Source of the DNA: JAURFX01 sp038125265
GTDB taxonomy: Bacteria; Pseudomonadota; Gammaproteobacteria; Steroidobacterales; Rariloculaceae
Length of the DNA: 14,459 nt
NCBI GenBank assembly: GCA_038125265.1
Contig: JAYPDM010000026.1
Span: 1 to 14,459, forward strand
Reading direction: 5' to 3'
The position numbers were made by a program, and so were the translations under genes. Below the pieces are notes generated by a model. That model was not told the DNA's origin and ran no database searches. It saw only the letters and a program-made list of their open reading frames with translations. Positions 6,905 to 14,192 of this stretch are shown one piece after another (positions within the stretch are counted from its first letter, which is position 1; the number at the start of each line of letters is the position of its first letter).

Positions 6905-7456
6905 ATGATAAAGTACTTCATACCGTTATTATTTTTTGTTTTGCTCTCTTTTTTCTTATATCGAGGATTAAGTCTTAATCCAACATTTGTACCATCACCT
7001 TTTATTGGCCAAGAAGTACCCATTTTTTCTTTGCCAGATCTTTTGAGCGAAAATCCTAGTAGCCTAATTTCTAATGAGTCAGTGGTAAATCAAACTTATC
7101 TCATCAATGTTTGGGCAACTTGGTGCGTAGGGTGTCGTGTTGAGCATGGCTTCCTCAATGAGATTTCTCTAAGCTCGGGGCTTCCAATACTTGGTTTAAA
7201 TTGGCGAGACGAACGAAATGAAGCCATTAATTGGCTGGAGACTTTAGGTAACCCCTATCAATTTATTGCATACGATCAATTGGGCGAGGTGGCAATTGAC
7301 TTTGGGGTTTATGGTGCACCAGAAACCTTTTTGGTTAATAGTGATGGCATCATTATATATAAGCATATTTCTCCATTAACGCCTGAAATTTGGCAACAAG
7401 AATTTATTCCAAGAATCATTGAAAGCTGTGGGAGCTACCCTTGCGCTTCTCTTTAA
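6905..7456 (+). CDS. ccmG: thiol:disulfide interchange protein CcmG/DsbE
   Basis: A 183-residue membrane-anchored periplasmic thioredoxin-like protein that reduces the CXXCH cysteines of apocytochrome c (or CcmH) before heme attachment. An N-terminal uncleaved helix (about residues 4-20) is followed by the thioredoxin domain with the active site WATWCVGCRVEH (Cys74, Cys77) and the cis-proline loop GVYGAPETFLV, both diagnostic of the DsbE branch. Length is typical. The ATG immediately follows the ccmF stop with no spacer. The C-terminal end (ESCGSYPCASL) contains two additional cysteines and is coded by DNA shared with the start of ccmH over 16 nt. Confidence 0.96.
   Translation: MIKYFIPLLFFVLLSFFLYRGLSLNPTFVPSPFIGQEVPIFSLPDLLSENPSSLISNESVVNQTYLINVWATWCVGCRVEHGFLNEISLSSGLPILGLNWRDERNEAINWLETLGNPYQFIAYDQLGEVAIDFGVYGAPETFLVNSDGIIIYKHISPLTPEIWQQEFIPRIIESCGSYPCASL
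7430..7434 (+). promoter_or_regulatory. ribosome binding site for ccmH TTG start
   Basis: GGGAG lies 6 nt before the TTG at 7441, inside the 3' end of ccmG. It supports TTG as the true ccmH start and translation coupled to ccmG. Confidence 0.6.
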
Positions 7457-7800
7457 TATTAGTACTGATTTTTTCAGGAAATCTTTGGTCGCAAGATTTG
7501 ATTCAAACCGAATACGAAAGGCAATTATTCGAGCAAATTCGCTGTCTGGTATGTCAAAATCAGTCATTGGCAGACTCTCAGGCACCATTAGCGATAGATT
7601 TAAGACGTGAGGTGAGAGAGTTAATCGAATTAGGCTATTCAGAGGAGCAAATCTTTGACTACTTAACGCAAAGATATGGAGATTTTGTATTGTACAGACC
7701 AAGATTTAATACAGTGAATGCCATACTTTGGCTAGGACCAGCTTGTATGCTTTTCATCGCAATCTTTGGTTTTATTCGGGTTACAAGGACTAAGACTTAA
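7441..7800 (+). CDS. ccmH: cytochrome c maturation protein CcmH
   Basis: A 119-residue periplasmic thiol oxidoreductase with a cleavable-type signal sequence (residues about 1-17), the CcmH redox motif IRCLVCQNQSLADSQAPLA (Cys35 and Cys38) and a C-terminal membrane helix (about 92-112). It presents reduced apocytochrome to CcmF. This is the short CcmH form, with CcmI encoded separately, unlike the fused CcmH of E. coli. The start is TTG at 7441, supported by a GGGAG ribosome binding site and by the signal sequence beginning there; it overlaps ccmG by 16 nt. The ccmI ATG follows its stop after one base. Confidence 0.96.
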   Translation: MRFSLILVLIFSGNLWSQDLIQTEYERQLFEQIRCLVCQNQSLADSQAPLAIDLRREVRELIELGYSEEQIFDYLTQRYGDFVLYRPRFNTVNAILWLGPACMLFIAIFGFIRVTRTKT

Positions 7801-7801
7801 A

Positions 7802-8515
7802 ATGAAGAAATATCTATTACCCTCCGCGGTATTTCTCTTTGCGGTTACAGTTTTAATTTTAAGCGGTAAAGTAAATTTACCTAATTCTNNNNNNNNNNNN
7901 NNNNNNNNNNNNNNNNNNNNNNNNNNNNNNNNNNNNNNNNNNNNNNNNNNNNNNNNNNNNNNNNNNNNNNNNNNNNNNNNNNNNNNNNCTGATAACTCAA
8001 ATATAAAGGCCTATTGGTATTTAGGTCTTTCAGATCTTATTTTAGGTAACACAGATCAAGTTCTTCTAAATTGGTCTCGCCTGATGGAACTTTCACCAGG
8101 GGAACCTCTTGCAAGTTTTGTTCAATCGCAATTAGACATATTAAATGGCCAATCTTTTGAGATTCCAGTGCAAATAGAAATCAGTGACGAGCTTATGCAA
8201 ACTCTCGAAAATTTTAATGAGATCTCTGCTATGTATATTTTTGCACGCGAGAGTGTCAATACACCACCGTTTGCGGCAACCCGCATTGATGAGTACGAGA
8301 TAGGGCAAATTTATGCTTTATCTAATCTCAACCTCATGATTGCAAATGAGGACTTTCAAATTCCATCAAGCTTTTCACTTACTGCAAGAATTTCTATCTC
8401 CGGAGATCCAATTGCTTCAAGAGGTGATCTATTTGGAACAATTGATATTGAGGGTTACATCTCTGAAGGTCAAGTGGCTCCTTTAATATTGGTAATTGAT
8501 CAAATTTTCCAATGA
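7802..8515 (+). CDS. ccmI: apocytochrome c chaperone CcmI (interrupted by a 100-N gap)
   Basis: The membrane-anchored chaperone that binds apocytochrome c C-termini and delivers them to CcmF/H. Before the gap 29 residues are visible: a start at the ATG at 7802, one hydrophobic helix, and the segment KVNLPNS. After it, a TPR-like stretch (AYWYLGLSDLILGN, WSRLMELSPG) leads into the C-terminal CcmI/Ig-like domain with IEISDEL, YIFARES, FSLTARISISGDP and GDLFGTI, all characteristic of CcmI. Fragments before and after the gap share a frame, but with an arbitrary 100 N this is coincidence. The visible N-terminus begins directly with a helix resembling the second helix of longer CcmI proteins, so the N-terminal helix-loop domain may be absent. 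An alternative TTG start at 7766 would lie inside ccmH and is unlikely. Confidence 0.88.
   Translation: MKKYLLPSAVFLFAVTVLILSGKVNLPNSXXXXXXXXXXXXXXXXXXXXXXXXXXXXXXXXXXDNSNIKAYWYLGLSDLILGNTDQVLLNWSRLMELSPGEPLASFVQSQLDILNGQSFEIPVQIEISDELMQTLENFNEISAMYIFARESVNTPPFAATRIDEYEIGQIYALSNLNLMIANEDFQIPSSFSLTARISISGDPIASRGDLFGTIDIEGYISEGQVAPLILVIDQIFQ
7889..7988. other. assembly gap of 100 N inside ccmI
   Basis: Exactly 100 unknown bases within ccmI. The missing piece should contain most of the TPR region; true size is unknown. Confidence 0.97.
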
Positions 8516-9402
8516 ACAAAAAGGATGTATTATTTTTTATGATGGCTTCCATCGTGTGGGGTGCCACCTGGATCATTATTAAGGGGCAGGTGATGATCAT
8601 GTCACCTGAGTGGTCTGTATTCTATAGATTCTTATTTGCTTTAATATTAATGGCTATCCTTATGATTGTATTGAAAAAAAGTTTCTTTATTGCACGTGAT
8701 GCTTATTTTGTAATTCTTGTGTTCGGCTTTTTTCAGTTCTTTTTAAATTTTAACGCAGTCTATATATCTGAAACTTTTATTGTCTCTGGTTTGGTAGCTA
8801 TATTATTTGCCTTATTATTTATTCCAAATGCACTCTTCTCAATAATCTTTTTAGGCTCTAGATATTCAAAGCATTTCTATGTAGGTTCTGTAATCTCAAT
8901 TATAGGTATTTTTCTCCTTTTTTATGATCGACTTCCCACAGATATAACTGATCAGAATGTTTTTATCACTGGAATTCTATTTGCAATACTTGGAGTCCTT
9001 TCTTCATCTGTCGCAAACGTACTGCAAGCTTCCGAGATAGCAAAAAAACAACCTTTATTTGCATTATTATTTTGGTCCATGTGTATTGGTACTTTATTTA
9101 ATGGCACATATGCGATGATGACCATAGGTTATGAGCCAGTTTCATTTAGCTTAAGCTTAATTTTGGGCTTTCTATACTTATCATTAATTGGCACAGTTTT
9201 TGCATTTTATATCTATATAGAACTTACCAGAAGCATTGGAGCTGCAAAAGCTGCTTATACAGGAATCGTCATCCCTATGATAGCGATGACTCTATCAAGT
9301 ATTTTTGAGGGTTTTGTTTGGTCTAATTTATCGATCCTTGGTGCCTTTGTTGGTCTAATAGGGATGTACCTAGCGTTAAATTCAAACTCACTTAAAAGAT
9401 GA
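8512..9402 (+). CDS. EamA/DMT-family transporter
   Basis: A 296-residue inner-membrane protein with about ten hydrophobic helices in two EamA-type halves. The N-terminal motif MASIVWGATWIIIKGQV, the YRFLFA segment (residues 38-43) and the second-half GTVFAFYIYIELTRSIGAAKAA (about 228-249) are typical of drug/metabolite exporters. The substrate is not predictable. Its ATG overlaps the ccmI TGA (ATGA at 8512-8515), so it is probably translated as the last gene of the ccm operon although it is not a known maturation factor. Its 3' end overlaps the convergent modC by 15 nt. Confidence 0.9.
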   Translation: MNKKDVLFFMMASIVWGATWIIIKGQVMIMSPEWSVFYRFLFALILMAILMIVLKKSFFIARDAYFVILVFGFFQFFLNFNAVYISETFIVSGLVAILFALLFIPNALFSIIFLGSRYSKHFYVGSVISIIGIFLLFYDRLPTDITDQNVFITGILFAILGVLSSSVANVLQASEIAKKQPLFALLFWSMCIGTLFNGTYAMMTIGYEPVSFSLSLILGFLYLSLIGTVFAFYIYIELTRSIGAAKAAYTGIVIPMIAMTLSSIFEGFVWSNLSILGAFVGLIGMYLALNSNSLKR

Positions 9403-10368
9403 AGTCTTAATGAGACAATAGATTTCATCCTCAGTTGCTAACTGAAGATCCAGATGTGACTCTTTCGTAATTTCTGATAAAAGAGAATAATTTCCGCAAT
9501 CTACCTGCACGATTACTCGATCATTAGAAATATCCATAATCTTTGTGATTCTTCCCTTAATTTGATTTCTAATTGATGTGCCAACAATACTTTGACGTGA
9601 TAAAGCAACATCTGAAGCATTCACTATGGTATTAAAAAAAACAGATCCAACCTTATCCATCGATATGATTGACTGGGGGCGACAAAGATTAAGATTATAA
9701 AAATCTTCATCTAGAAGAACGCTCTGTATATCCCCTTGATGAGAGACAGTTTGGTCATTAATCACAATCATCGCATTTGAAATTACAGCTAATTCCTTAA
9801 TATCATGAGACGCGTAGATTATTTTTACATCACGTAACATTACATGCTCATTTAAGAATTTATGAATTTTATGAATGGTTTTCTTATCAATACCATTAAA
9901 CGGTTCATCCAAAAGCAATAATTCATGATGATTTAAAAAAGCCCGAGCTAGCGCTATCTTTCTTTTCTGACCGCCCGATAAATTATTAATATTTGAATTT
10001 AATAAGCTATGAAGATCAAAAAGCTCAAGAACAGAATCAGTGTATGTATCGCCATAACTATGGTTGGCATTAAAGAAAATATTCTTTTCAACATTGATAT
10101 GAGGAAATAAATAATTTGATTGTTGCACAAAGCTAATTGGTCTTTTTTCAGGAGGAAGAAAATAATCATTTTCTTGATAGATATTATTGTTAATACATAA
10201 CTTACCATTTGTGGGACGTTCTAACCCCATGATAAGTCTTAATAGGGTCGTTTTACCTGATCCGGATGGACCGTAAATAGCTGTGATTGGTTTGTCGAGA
10301 ATAATATTTTTATATTCAAACTTAAGATTATTCTTCTTAAAAATATGGTTAAAGTTTAAATTAATCAT
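9388..10368 (-). CDS. modC: molybdate ABC transporter ATP-binding protein ModC
   Basis: A 326-residue ATPase energising molybdate uptake with ModB and ModA. Motifs: Walker A GPSGSGKT (33-40), Q-loop near Gln82/Gln83, signature LSGGQ (130-134), Walker B LLLLDEP (150-156) and switch His188. The sequence PPEKRPISFVQQSNYLFPHINVEKN is typical of ModC rather than of other importers. The C-terminal part (about residues 262-322, SRQSIVGTSIRNQIKGRI onwards) is a single molybdate-binding TOBE/Mop domain, which can allow feedback inhibition by molybdate. The start overlaps the modB stop by 8 nt. It is the last gene of the right-hand operon and converges with the EamA gene. Confidence 0.92.
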   Translation of the reverse strand: MINLNFNHIFKKNNLKFEYKNIILDKPITAIYGPSGSGKTTLLRLIMGLERPTNGKLCINNNIYQENDYFLPPEKRPISFVQQSNYLFPHINVEKNIFFNANHSYGDTYTDSVLELFDLHSLLNSNINNLSGGQKRKIALARAFLNHHELLLLDEPFNGIDKKTIHKIHKFLNEHVMLRDVKIIYASHDIKELAVISNAMIVINDQTVSHQGDIQSVLLDEDFYNLNLCRPQSIISMDKVGSVFFNTIVNASDVALSRQSIVGTSIRNQIKGRITKIMDISNDRVIVQVDCGNYSLLSEITKESHLDLQLATEDEIYCLIKTSSFK

Positions 10369-11041
10369 CTTTTTTAATTCTCGATGAATAGCTGTATATA
10401 AATAGCAAAAGACTAAAGGATGTTAAAAGAAGTATTAGAGAGAGAGCATGTGCTTGTGTGTAATTAAAACTTTCAACTAAATCAAAAAGATAAATTGAAG
10501 CAACACCAGTTTCATTAGGGATATTTCCACCAATCATCAAAATCACACCAAATTCTCCTATAGTATGAAGAAATCCAAGAATCATTGCTGCAATGATGCT
10601 TTCTCTTATCATGGGAAGAATGACGCGTATATAGCCATTAAATTTTGTGTAGCCTAATATTTTTAATGTATCAAAATAACCATTCGGAACAGTTTTAAGT
10701 GATGTATACAAAGGTTGTAAGACAAATGGTAAGGAATAAATAATAGATCCGACTACAAGACCTTCAAATGAAAATAGAAGCGTCTCTATTCCAATCAGAT
10801 TCGTCATGAGGCTTACAAACCCTTCAGGCCTTAGAAGTAAAATCAAATAAAAGCCTAGTACTGTTGGGGGTAATACTAATGGTAGCGTGCAGATCGACAG
10901 AACTAATTTTCTTGGAAAATTATCTTTAGCTATCAGCCAGTAGCATAAAGGAATGCATAAAATGAATAAAAAAAATACTGTCACTAAAGCAAGCTTGAGA
11001 GTTAAAAGTAGGGCAGTAATCATGGCAATTGATAACCCCAT
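10361..11041 (-). CDS. modB: molybdate ABC transporter permease ModB
   Basis: A 226-residue inner-membrane permease with about five to six helices. Diagnostic pieces are LPLVLPPTVLGFYLIL (residues about 53-68), the EAA-loop-like LKILGYTKFNGYIRVILPM that contacts ModC, and HTIGEFGVILMIGGNIPNET, the conserved ModB segment. Two starts are possible: ATG at 11041, which aligns at the same length as E. coli ModB, or ATG at 11023, which overlaps the modA TGA as ATGA and would shorten it by six residues. I list the longer form because the residues GLSIAMITALLLTLKLA fit the family N-terminus. Either way translation is coupled to modA. Confidence 0.93.
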   Translation of the reverse strand: MGLSIAMITALLLTLKLALVTVFFLFILCIPLCYWLIAKDNFPRKLVLSICTLPLVLPPTVLGFYLILLLRPEGFVSLMTNLIGIETLLFSFEGLVVGSIIYSLPFVLQPLYTSLKTVPNGYFDTLKILGYTKFNGYIRVILPMIRESIIAAMILGFLHTIGEFGVILMIGGNIPNETGVASIYLFDLVESFNYTQAHALSLILLLTSFSLLLFIYSYSSRIKKDD

Positions 11042-11781
11042 TTAAGTGCTATGAGTTTAAATGAGTCTGATTTTAAGTATTCAATAAATTCTTTGGAAGC
11101 AATCATTTTATCAGAACGACTTAAAATACCTGCGCTTTGAATGATGGGCTCATAGTTATTGGCAGGAACAATCCAATAATATGAAGCATTAATATCACCT
11201 TGCAAGATATGCGATAAAGATACATAGCCAAGATCAACTGCACCATTATTTACATATTGAAAAGACTGAGCAATATTTTGTGCCTGCACTATTTTTTCAG
11301 TGATCAAATCTTGGTTAATCTGCTTTGTTAAATGCTGCATAGATGCACGACCAAAGGGAGCTAGCATTGGGTTAGCTAAAGAAATTCTATTAAAGTTTCT
11401 TGGATCTAGTTGCTCATCAATGATTAGATCTTGTATTGGTCTGTTTGAATATATAGCTAAGGTACCAATTAGAAAATCAATAGCATCATTTTCATTTATT
11501 AAATTATTTTCAATTAGGCTATCTATAGAGGTCTCATCAGCAGCTAAGAATAAATCGAAGGGCGCTCCATTTCTTATTTGTGTATAAAGTCTATTGGTTG
11601 AGCCATAAACAATTTCTAACGAATGATTATACTCAGACTCAAAGTCAATAATGGTATCACCAATGATAGGGGATAAATTTGAAGCAACTGCAACTAATAA
11701 ACTCTCTGCGAATACTTTTGTATAGCAAAAAAAGTAAATAATAATAGTAAAAAAAAATTTACTAATATTATTTTGTGACAT
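11020..11781 (-). CDS. modA: molybdate-binding periplasmic protein ModA
   Basis: A 253-residue solute-binding protein for molybdate (or tungstate). It has an N-terminal signal peptide (residues about 1-25, with Lys8 then FFFTIIIYFF and a likely cleavage after VFA), and the ModA hallmarks LLVAVASNLSPI, YGSTNRLYTQIRNGAPFDLFLAAD, NPMLAPFGRAS and the VNNGAVDLGYVSLS segment. I chose the ATG at 11781 rather than an ATG at 11823: it gives a clean signal peptide and has a strong purine-rich ribosome binding site (11784-11791). It overlaps the DUF1330 gene by 14 nt, so the transporter genes continue the molybdoenzyme operon. Confidence 0.93.
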   Translation of the reverse strand: MSQNNISKFFFTIIIYFFCYTKVFAESLLVAVASNLSPIIGDTIIDFESEYNHSLEIVYGSTNRLYTQIRNGAPFDLFLAADETSIDSLIENNLINENDAIDFLIGTLAIYSNRPIQDLIIDEQLDPRNFNRISLANPMLAPFGRASMQHLTKQINQDLITEKIVQAQNIAQSFQYVNNGAVDLGYVSLSHILQGDINASYYWIVPANNYEPIIQSAGILSRSDKMIASKEFIEYLKSDSFKLIALKWGYQLP

Positions 11782-12070
11782 CGCCTCCCTCAACAATAAC
11801 GAGCTCATTATCTCCAACGCCATTTAGTCTAAATTTCCTTGCCTCTTGGTATTCTTCAGATTCAAAACAAGCGACGGCATCTTCAAAGGAAGGAAACTCA
11901 ATGACAACATGCCTTATAAAGCGACTATTACCTTCCATATGTTGATATTTACCACCACGTGCATAAACTTTCCCATGATATTTCTCAATAATGGCAGGGA
12001 CTAAGTCTGTATAGCGTTTGTATTCGACAGGATCATTTACTACTGATCTTGCAAGCCAATATGCAGCCAT
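11768..12070 (-). CDS. DUF1330 family protein
   Basis: A 100-residue soluble protein of the DUF1330 family, small dimeric alpha/beta-barrel (ferredoxin-like fold) proteins with no established reaction. The pattern MAAYWLARSVVNDPVEYKRY, YARGGKYQHMEG, VVIEFPSFEDAVACFESEEYQ is characteristic. A TGGAG-type ribosome binding site (about 12075-12079 on the minus strand) precedes the ATG. It lies 15 nt after the alcohol dehydrogenase and overlaps modA, so it belongs to the molybdoenzyme operon. It could bind or convert a small intermediate of that pathway, which is inference from position only. Confidence 0.9.
   Translation of the reverse strand: MAAYWLARSVVNDPVEYKRYTDLVPAIIEKYHGKVYARGGKYQHMEGNSRFIRHVVIEFPSFEDAVACFESEEYQEARKFRLNGVGDNELVIVEGGDVTK
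11784..11791 (-). promoter_or_regulatory. ribosome binding site deciding the modA start
   Basis: Read on the minus strand this is GAGGGAGG, ending 2 nt before the ATG at 11781, with its first GAGGG at 5 nt spacing. It lies inside the DUF1330 gene and favours 11781 over the in-frame ATG at 11823. Confidence 0.6.
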
Positions 12071-12085
12071 TTAAAACTCCATTGA

Positions 12086-13189
12086 TTAATGAACTTTGAT
12101 TATAACTTTTATAGCCCCATCTGTTTTATTTTTTGCATGATCTAAGGCTACAGGTAACTCTTCAAAATTGAAGGTATGAGTGTGTATGAGTGATGGATCA
12201 ATTTTGCCATTAGCAACAAGTGAAGCAGCTCTTTTTACGGCAGATAAACCTTCACCTCTTATACCAAATAAATAAATATTATTAGATACAACGTACTTGA
12301 TATCTACAGTCTCATCAGAGCCAGAAAAGGCACCAAGGCATACTTTTCCACCTCTACGACAGGAATATAAGACTTGATTGAGTACACCTGATGCACCTGA
12401 GCACTCAAATCCATAATTTACGCCTAAAGTATGAGTGTACTCTTTGACCAAGGTGACAAGATCATCATTTTTAGGATTAATGGTAAAATCCGCACCAAGT
12501 GCTTTTCCTATCTCAAGTCGATCGTTTTCTATATCGGCCAGGATAATTGGATGAGCCCCTAGAGCCTTCGCACTTGCAACAGCCATCAGACCAATGGGTC
12601 CTGCGCCAGTTATCAGAATGCTTTGACCGGCTATAATTCCACCCAAAACATCCAGTCCATAAATAGCAGTTCCAGCCGTGACAATAAGAGTTCCTATTTC
12701 ATCTGAAATTGTATTAGGAATTTTTGCGAGAGTATTAATATGGTTAACAGCATACTGTGCAAATGCACCGTCAGTGGTATAACCATTAGCCCTATGGCCT
12801 TTATCATTACCAGGATAATTTTTTCCATAATTAAGGCAGGATGTATACATTCCTTCACGACATTTTTCACATTTGCCACAACCAGCATGAATTTCTACAG
12901 CTACACGATCTCCAACTTGGTATTCATCTACATTATTACCAAGCTTAACAATGGTTCCCATGAATTCATGACCGGGCGTAAAGTTTTGATTGAAGGGAAG
13001 ACCGCCATTTATTAAAGCAGGAGGGCCATGAGCAATAACTTCTAAGTCAGTAGCACAAATAGCGACCGCATCAATTTTAATTAAGACTTCGGAATTTCCA
13101 GGAAGAGGGACTTCCTTCTCAACTATCGATAATTCACCTGGATTATTCAAAACCCAGGCTAGCATTTTTTCCGGTATTTTAATTGTCAC
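12086..13189 (-). CDS. zinc-dependent alcohol dehydrogenase (MDR family)
   Basis: A 367-residue cytoplasmic medium-chain dehydrogenase. The N-terminal GroES-like domain holds the catalytic-zinc residues Cys45 (in AICATDLE) and His74-Glu75 (in PGHEFMG) and the structural-zinc cysteines Cys104, Cys107, Cys110 and Cys118. The Rossmann domain has ITGAGPIGLMAV (193-204) and Asp219 at the end of the second strand (ILADIENDRLE), which predicts NAD rather than NADP. The family oxidises primary or secondary alcohols, polyols or amino-alcohols; the substrate is unknown. The start is GTG at 13189, overlapping the TAG of the upstream molybdenum subunit by one base. This tight coupling points to a shared pathway. 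Confidence 0.93.
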   Translation of the reverse strand: MTIKIPEKMLAWVLNNPGELSIVEKEVPLPGNSEVLIKIDAVAICATDLEVIAHGPPALINGGLPFNQNFTPGHEFMGTIVKLGNNVDEYQVGDRVAVEIHAGCGKCEKCREGMYTSCLNYGKNYPGNDKGHRANGYTTDGAFAQYAVNHINTLAKIPNTISDEIGTLIVTAGTAIYGLDVLGGIIAGQSILITGAGPIGLMAVASAKALGAHPIILADIENDRLEIGKALGADFTINPKNDDLVTLVKEYTHTLGVNYGFECSGASGVLNQVLYSCRRGGKVCLGAFSGSDETVDIKYVVSNNIYLFGIRGEGLSAVKRAASLVANGKIDPSLIHTHTFNFEELPVALDHAKNKTDGAIKVIIKVH

Positions 13190-14190
13190 TAAGCTTCTTG
13201 AGCGTTTTTCTCAAGAATTGCGGCCATTACCTTTTCGGCTGTTGCAGGTAGCGTTGTAATTCTAACGCCAACAGCATCATATATTGCATTCATAATAGCA
13301 GCTGCGGTTGGGACAGCAGTTGGCTCCCCAACACCTTTAGCACCATGGGGACCAGTAGGATCATAATTGTCAACCAACTGAACATCCAATTCTGGCATAT
13401 CTAAGCTGGTTGGCATGATATAGTTCGTTAAGTTCGGGTTTATTTGTTTTCCCTGGTCATCAAAAAGTATTTCTTCTTGCAGGGCATATCCTACACCCAT
13501 AGAAATACCACCTTGTATCTGACCTTCAACTAGCATTGGATTGATGGGTTGACCACAGTCATGGACAGCGACTATTCTTTTTACAACAACCTCACCAGTT
13601 TCATCGTCAACTTCAACTTCTGCAATTTGTGTAGCATATACATAAGTATTAAATGGCTTTCCTTGGCCGGTTTCAGGATCCATTTCAACGGTTGGTGGGT
13701 TGTATGAAGAGCTTCCAATTGCTGGTTTTCCAACATTAGTCTCAGCATGCTGAGCTACTTGGCTGATTGGCAAAAATCTAGAAGGGAAACCAAGAACCTG
13801 TATTTTCTTATCTCGAGCCTCAAGTTGGTCAGGTTTTACATTTAGAAGTGGTGCAGCAGCTTCAAATAAAAGCTGTCTCGCGGCTTCTGCCGCTCTAACA
13901 ATAGCATTACCTGTCACATACGTTGTTCTACTGGCAATAGCACCTGTATCCATAGGCGTTGTGTCAGTATCACCAGAAACAACATGAACATCATCTGTAG
14001 CTATTCCAAGAGTCTCTGCAGCTATCTGCCCTAGCACTGTGAGTGCGCCTTGGCCTGTTTCAACTGTACCAGTTAATAGTGTAGCAGTTCCGTCGGTATT
14101 TACTTTTACCGTTGCGGCACTTGGATTTGCCATAACAGTAAATCCAATTGGGTACCACATACATGCCATACCTTTACCTGTTCTCTTCAT
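13189..14190 (-). CDS. molybdenum hydroxylase catalytic subunit, C-terminal polypeptide (xanthine dehydrogenase/aldehyde oxidase family)
   Basis: A 333-residue protein equal to the C-terminal half (second molybdopterin-binding domain) of the large subunit of the xanthine dehydrogenase/aldehyde oxidase family. Recognisable elements: GTVETGQGALTVLGQIAAETLGI (41-63), DCGQPINPMLVEGQIQGGI (211-229) and GAKGVGEPTAVP (283-294), in which Glu289 corresponds to the catalytic glutamate next to molybdenum. The enzyme hydroxylates aldehydes or N-heterocycles using water. In most relatives this is continuous with the preceding sequence; here a TAA, two bases, then ATG separate them, with a frame change and a good ribosome binding site. 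A natural two-polypeptide form is known in nicotinate dehydrogenase of Eubacterium barkeri (NdhL/NdhM). A one-base sequencing error is the alternative. Confidence 0.88.
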   Translation of the reverse strand: MKRTGKGMACMWYPIGFTVMANPSAATVKVNTDGTATLLTGTVETGQGALTVLGQIAAETLGIATDDVHVVSGDTDTTPMDTGAIASRTTYVTGNAIVRAAEAARQLLFEAAAPLLNVKPDQLEARDKKIQVLGFPSRFLPISQVAQHAETNVGKPAIGSSSYNPPTVEMDPETGQGKPFNTYVYATQIAEVEVDDETGEVVVKRIVAVHDCGQPINPMLVEGQIQGGISMGVGYALQEEILFDDQGKQINPNLTNYIMPTSLDMPELDVQLVDNYDPTGPHGAKGVGEPTAVPTAAAIMNAIYDAVGVRITTLPATAEKVMAAILEKNAQEA

Positions 14191-14192
14191 TT

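Noticed and set aside
7376..7702. Minus-strand 108-residue open frame over ccmG/ccmH
   Set aside because: It lies antisense to two unmistakable genes and shows no recognisable protein features.
9433..9447. Hairpin TCAGTT-GCT-AACTGA as a terminator
   Set aside because: The stem is only 6 bp, it lies inside modC and no T-run follows on either strand.
11782..11823. modA beginning at the ATG at 11823
   Set aside because: The additional 14 residues lie upstream of a good signal peptide, and a strong ribosome binding site marks 11781.
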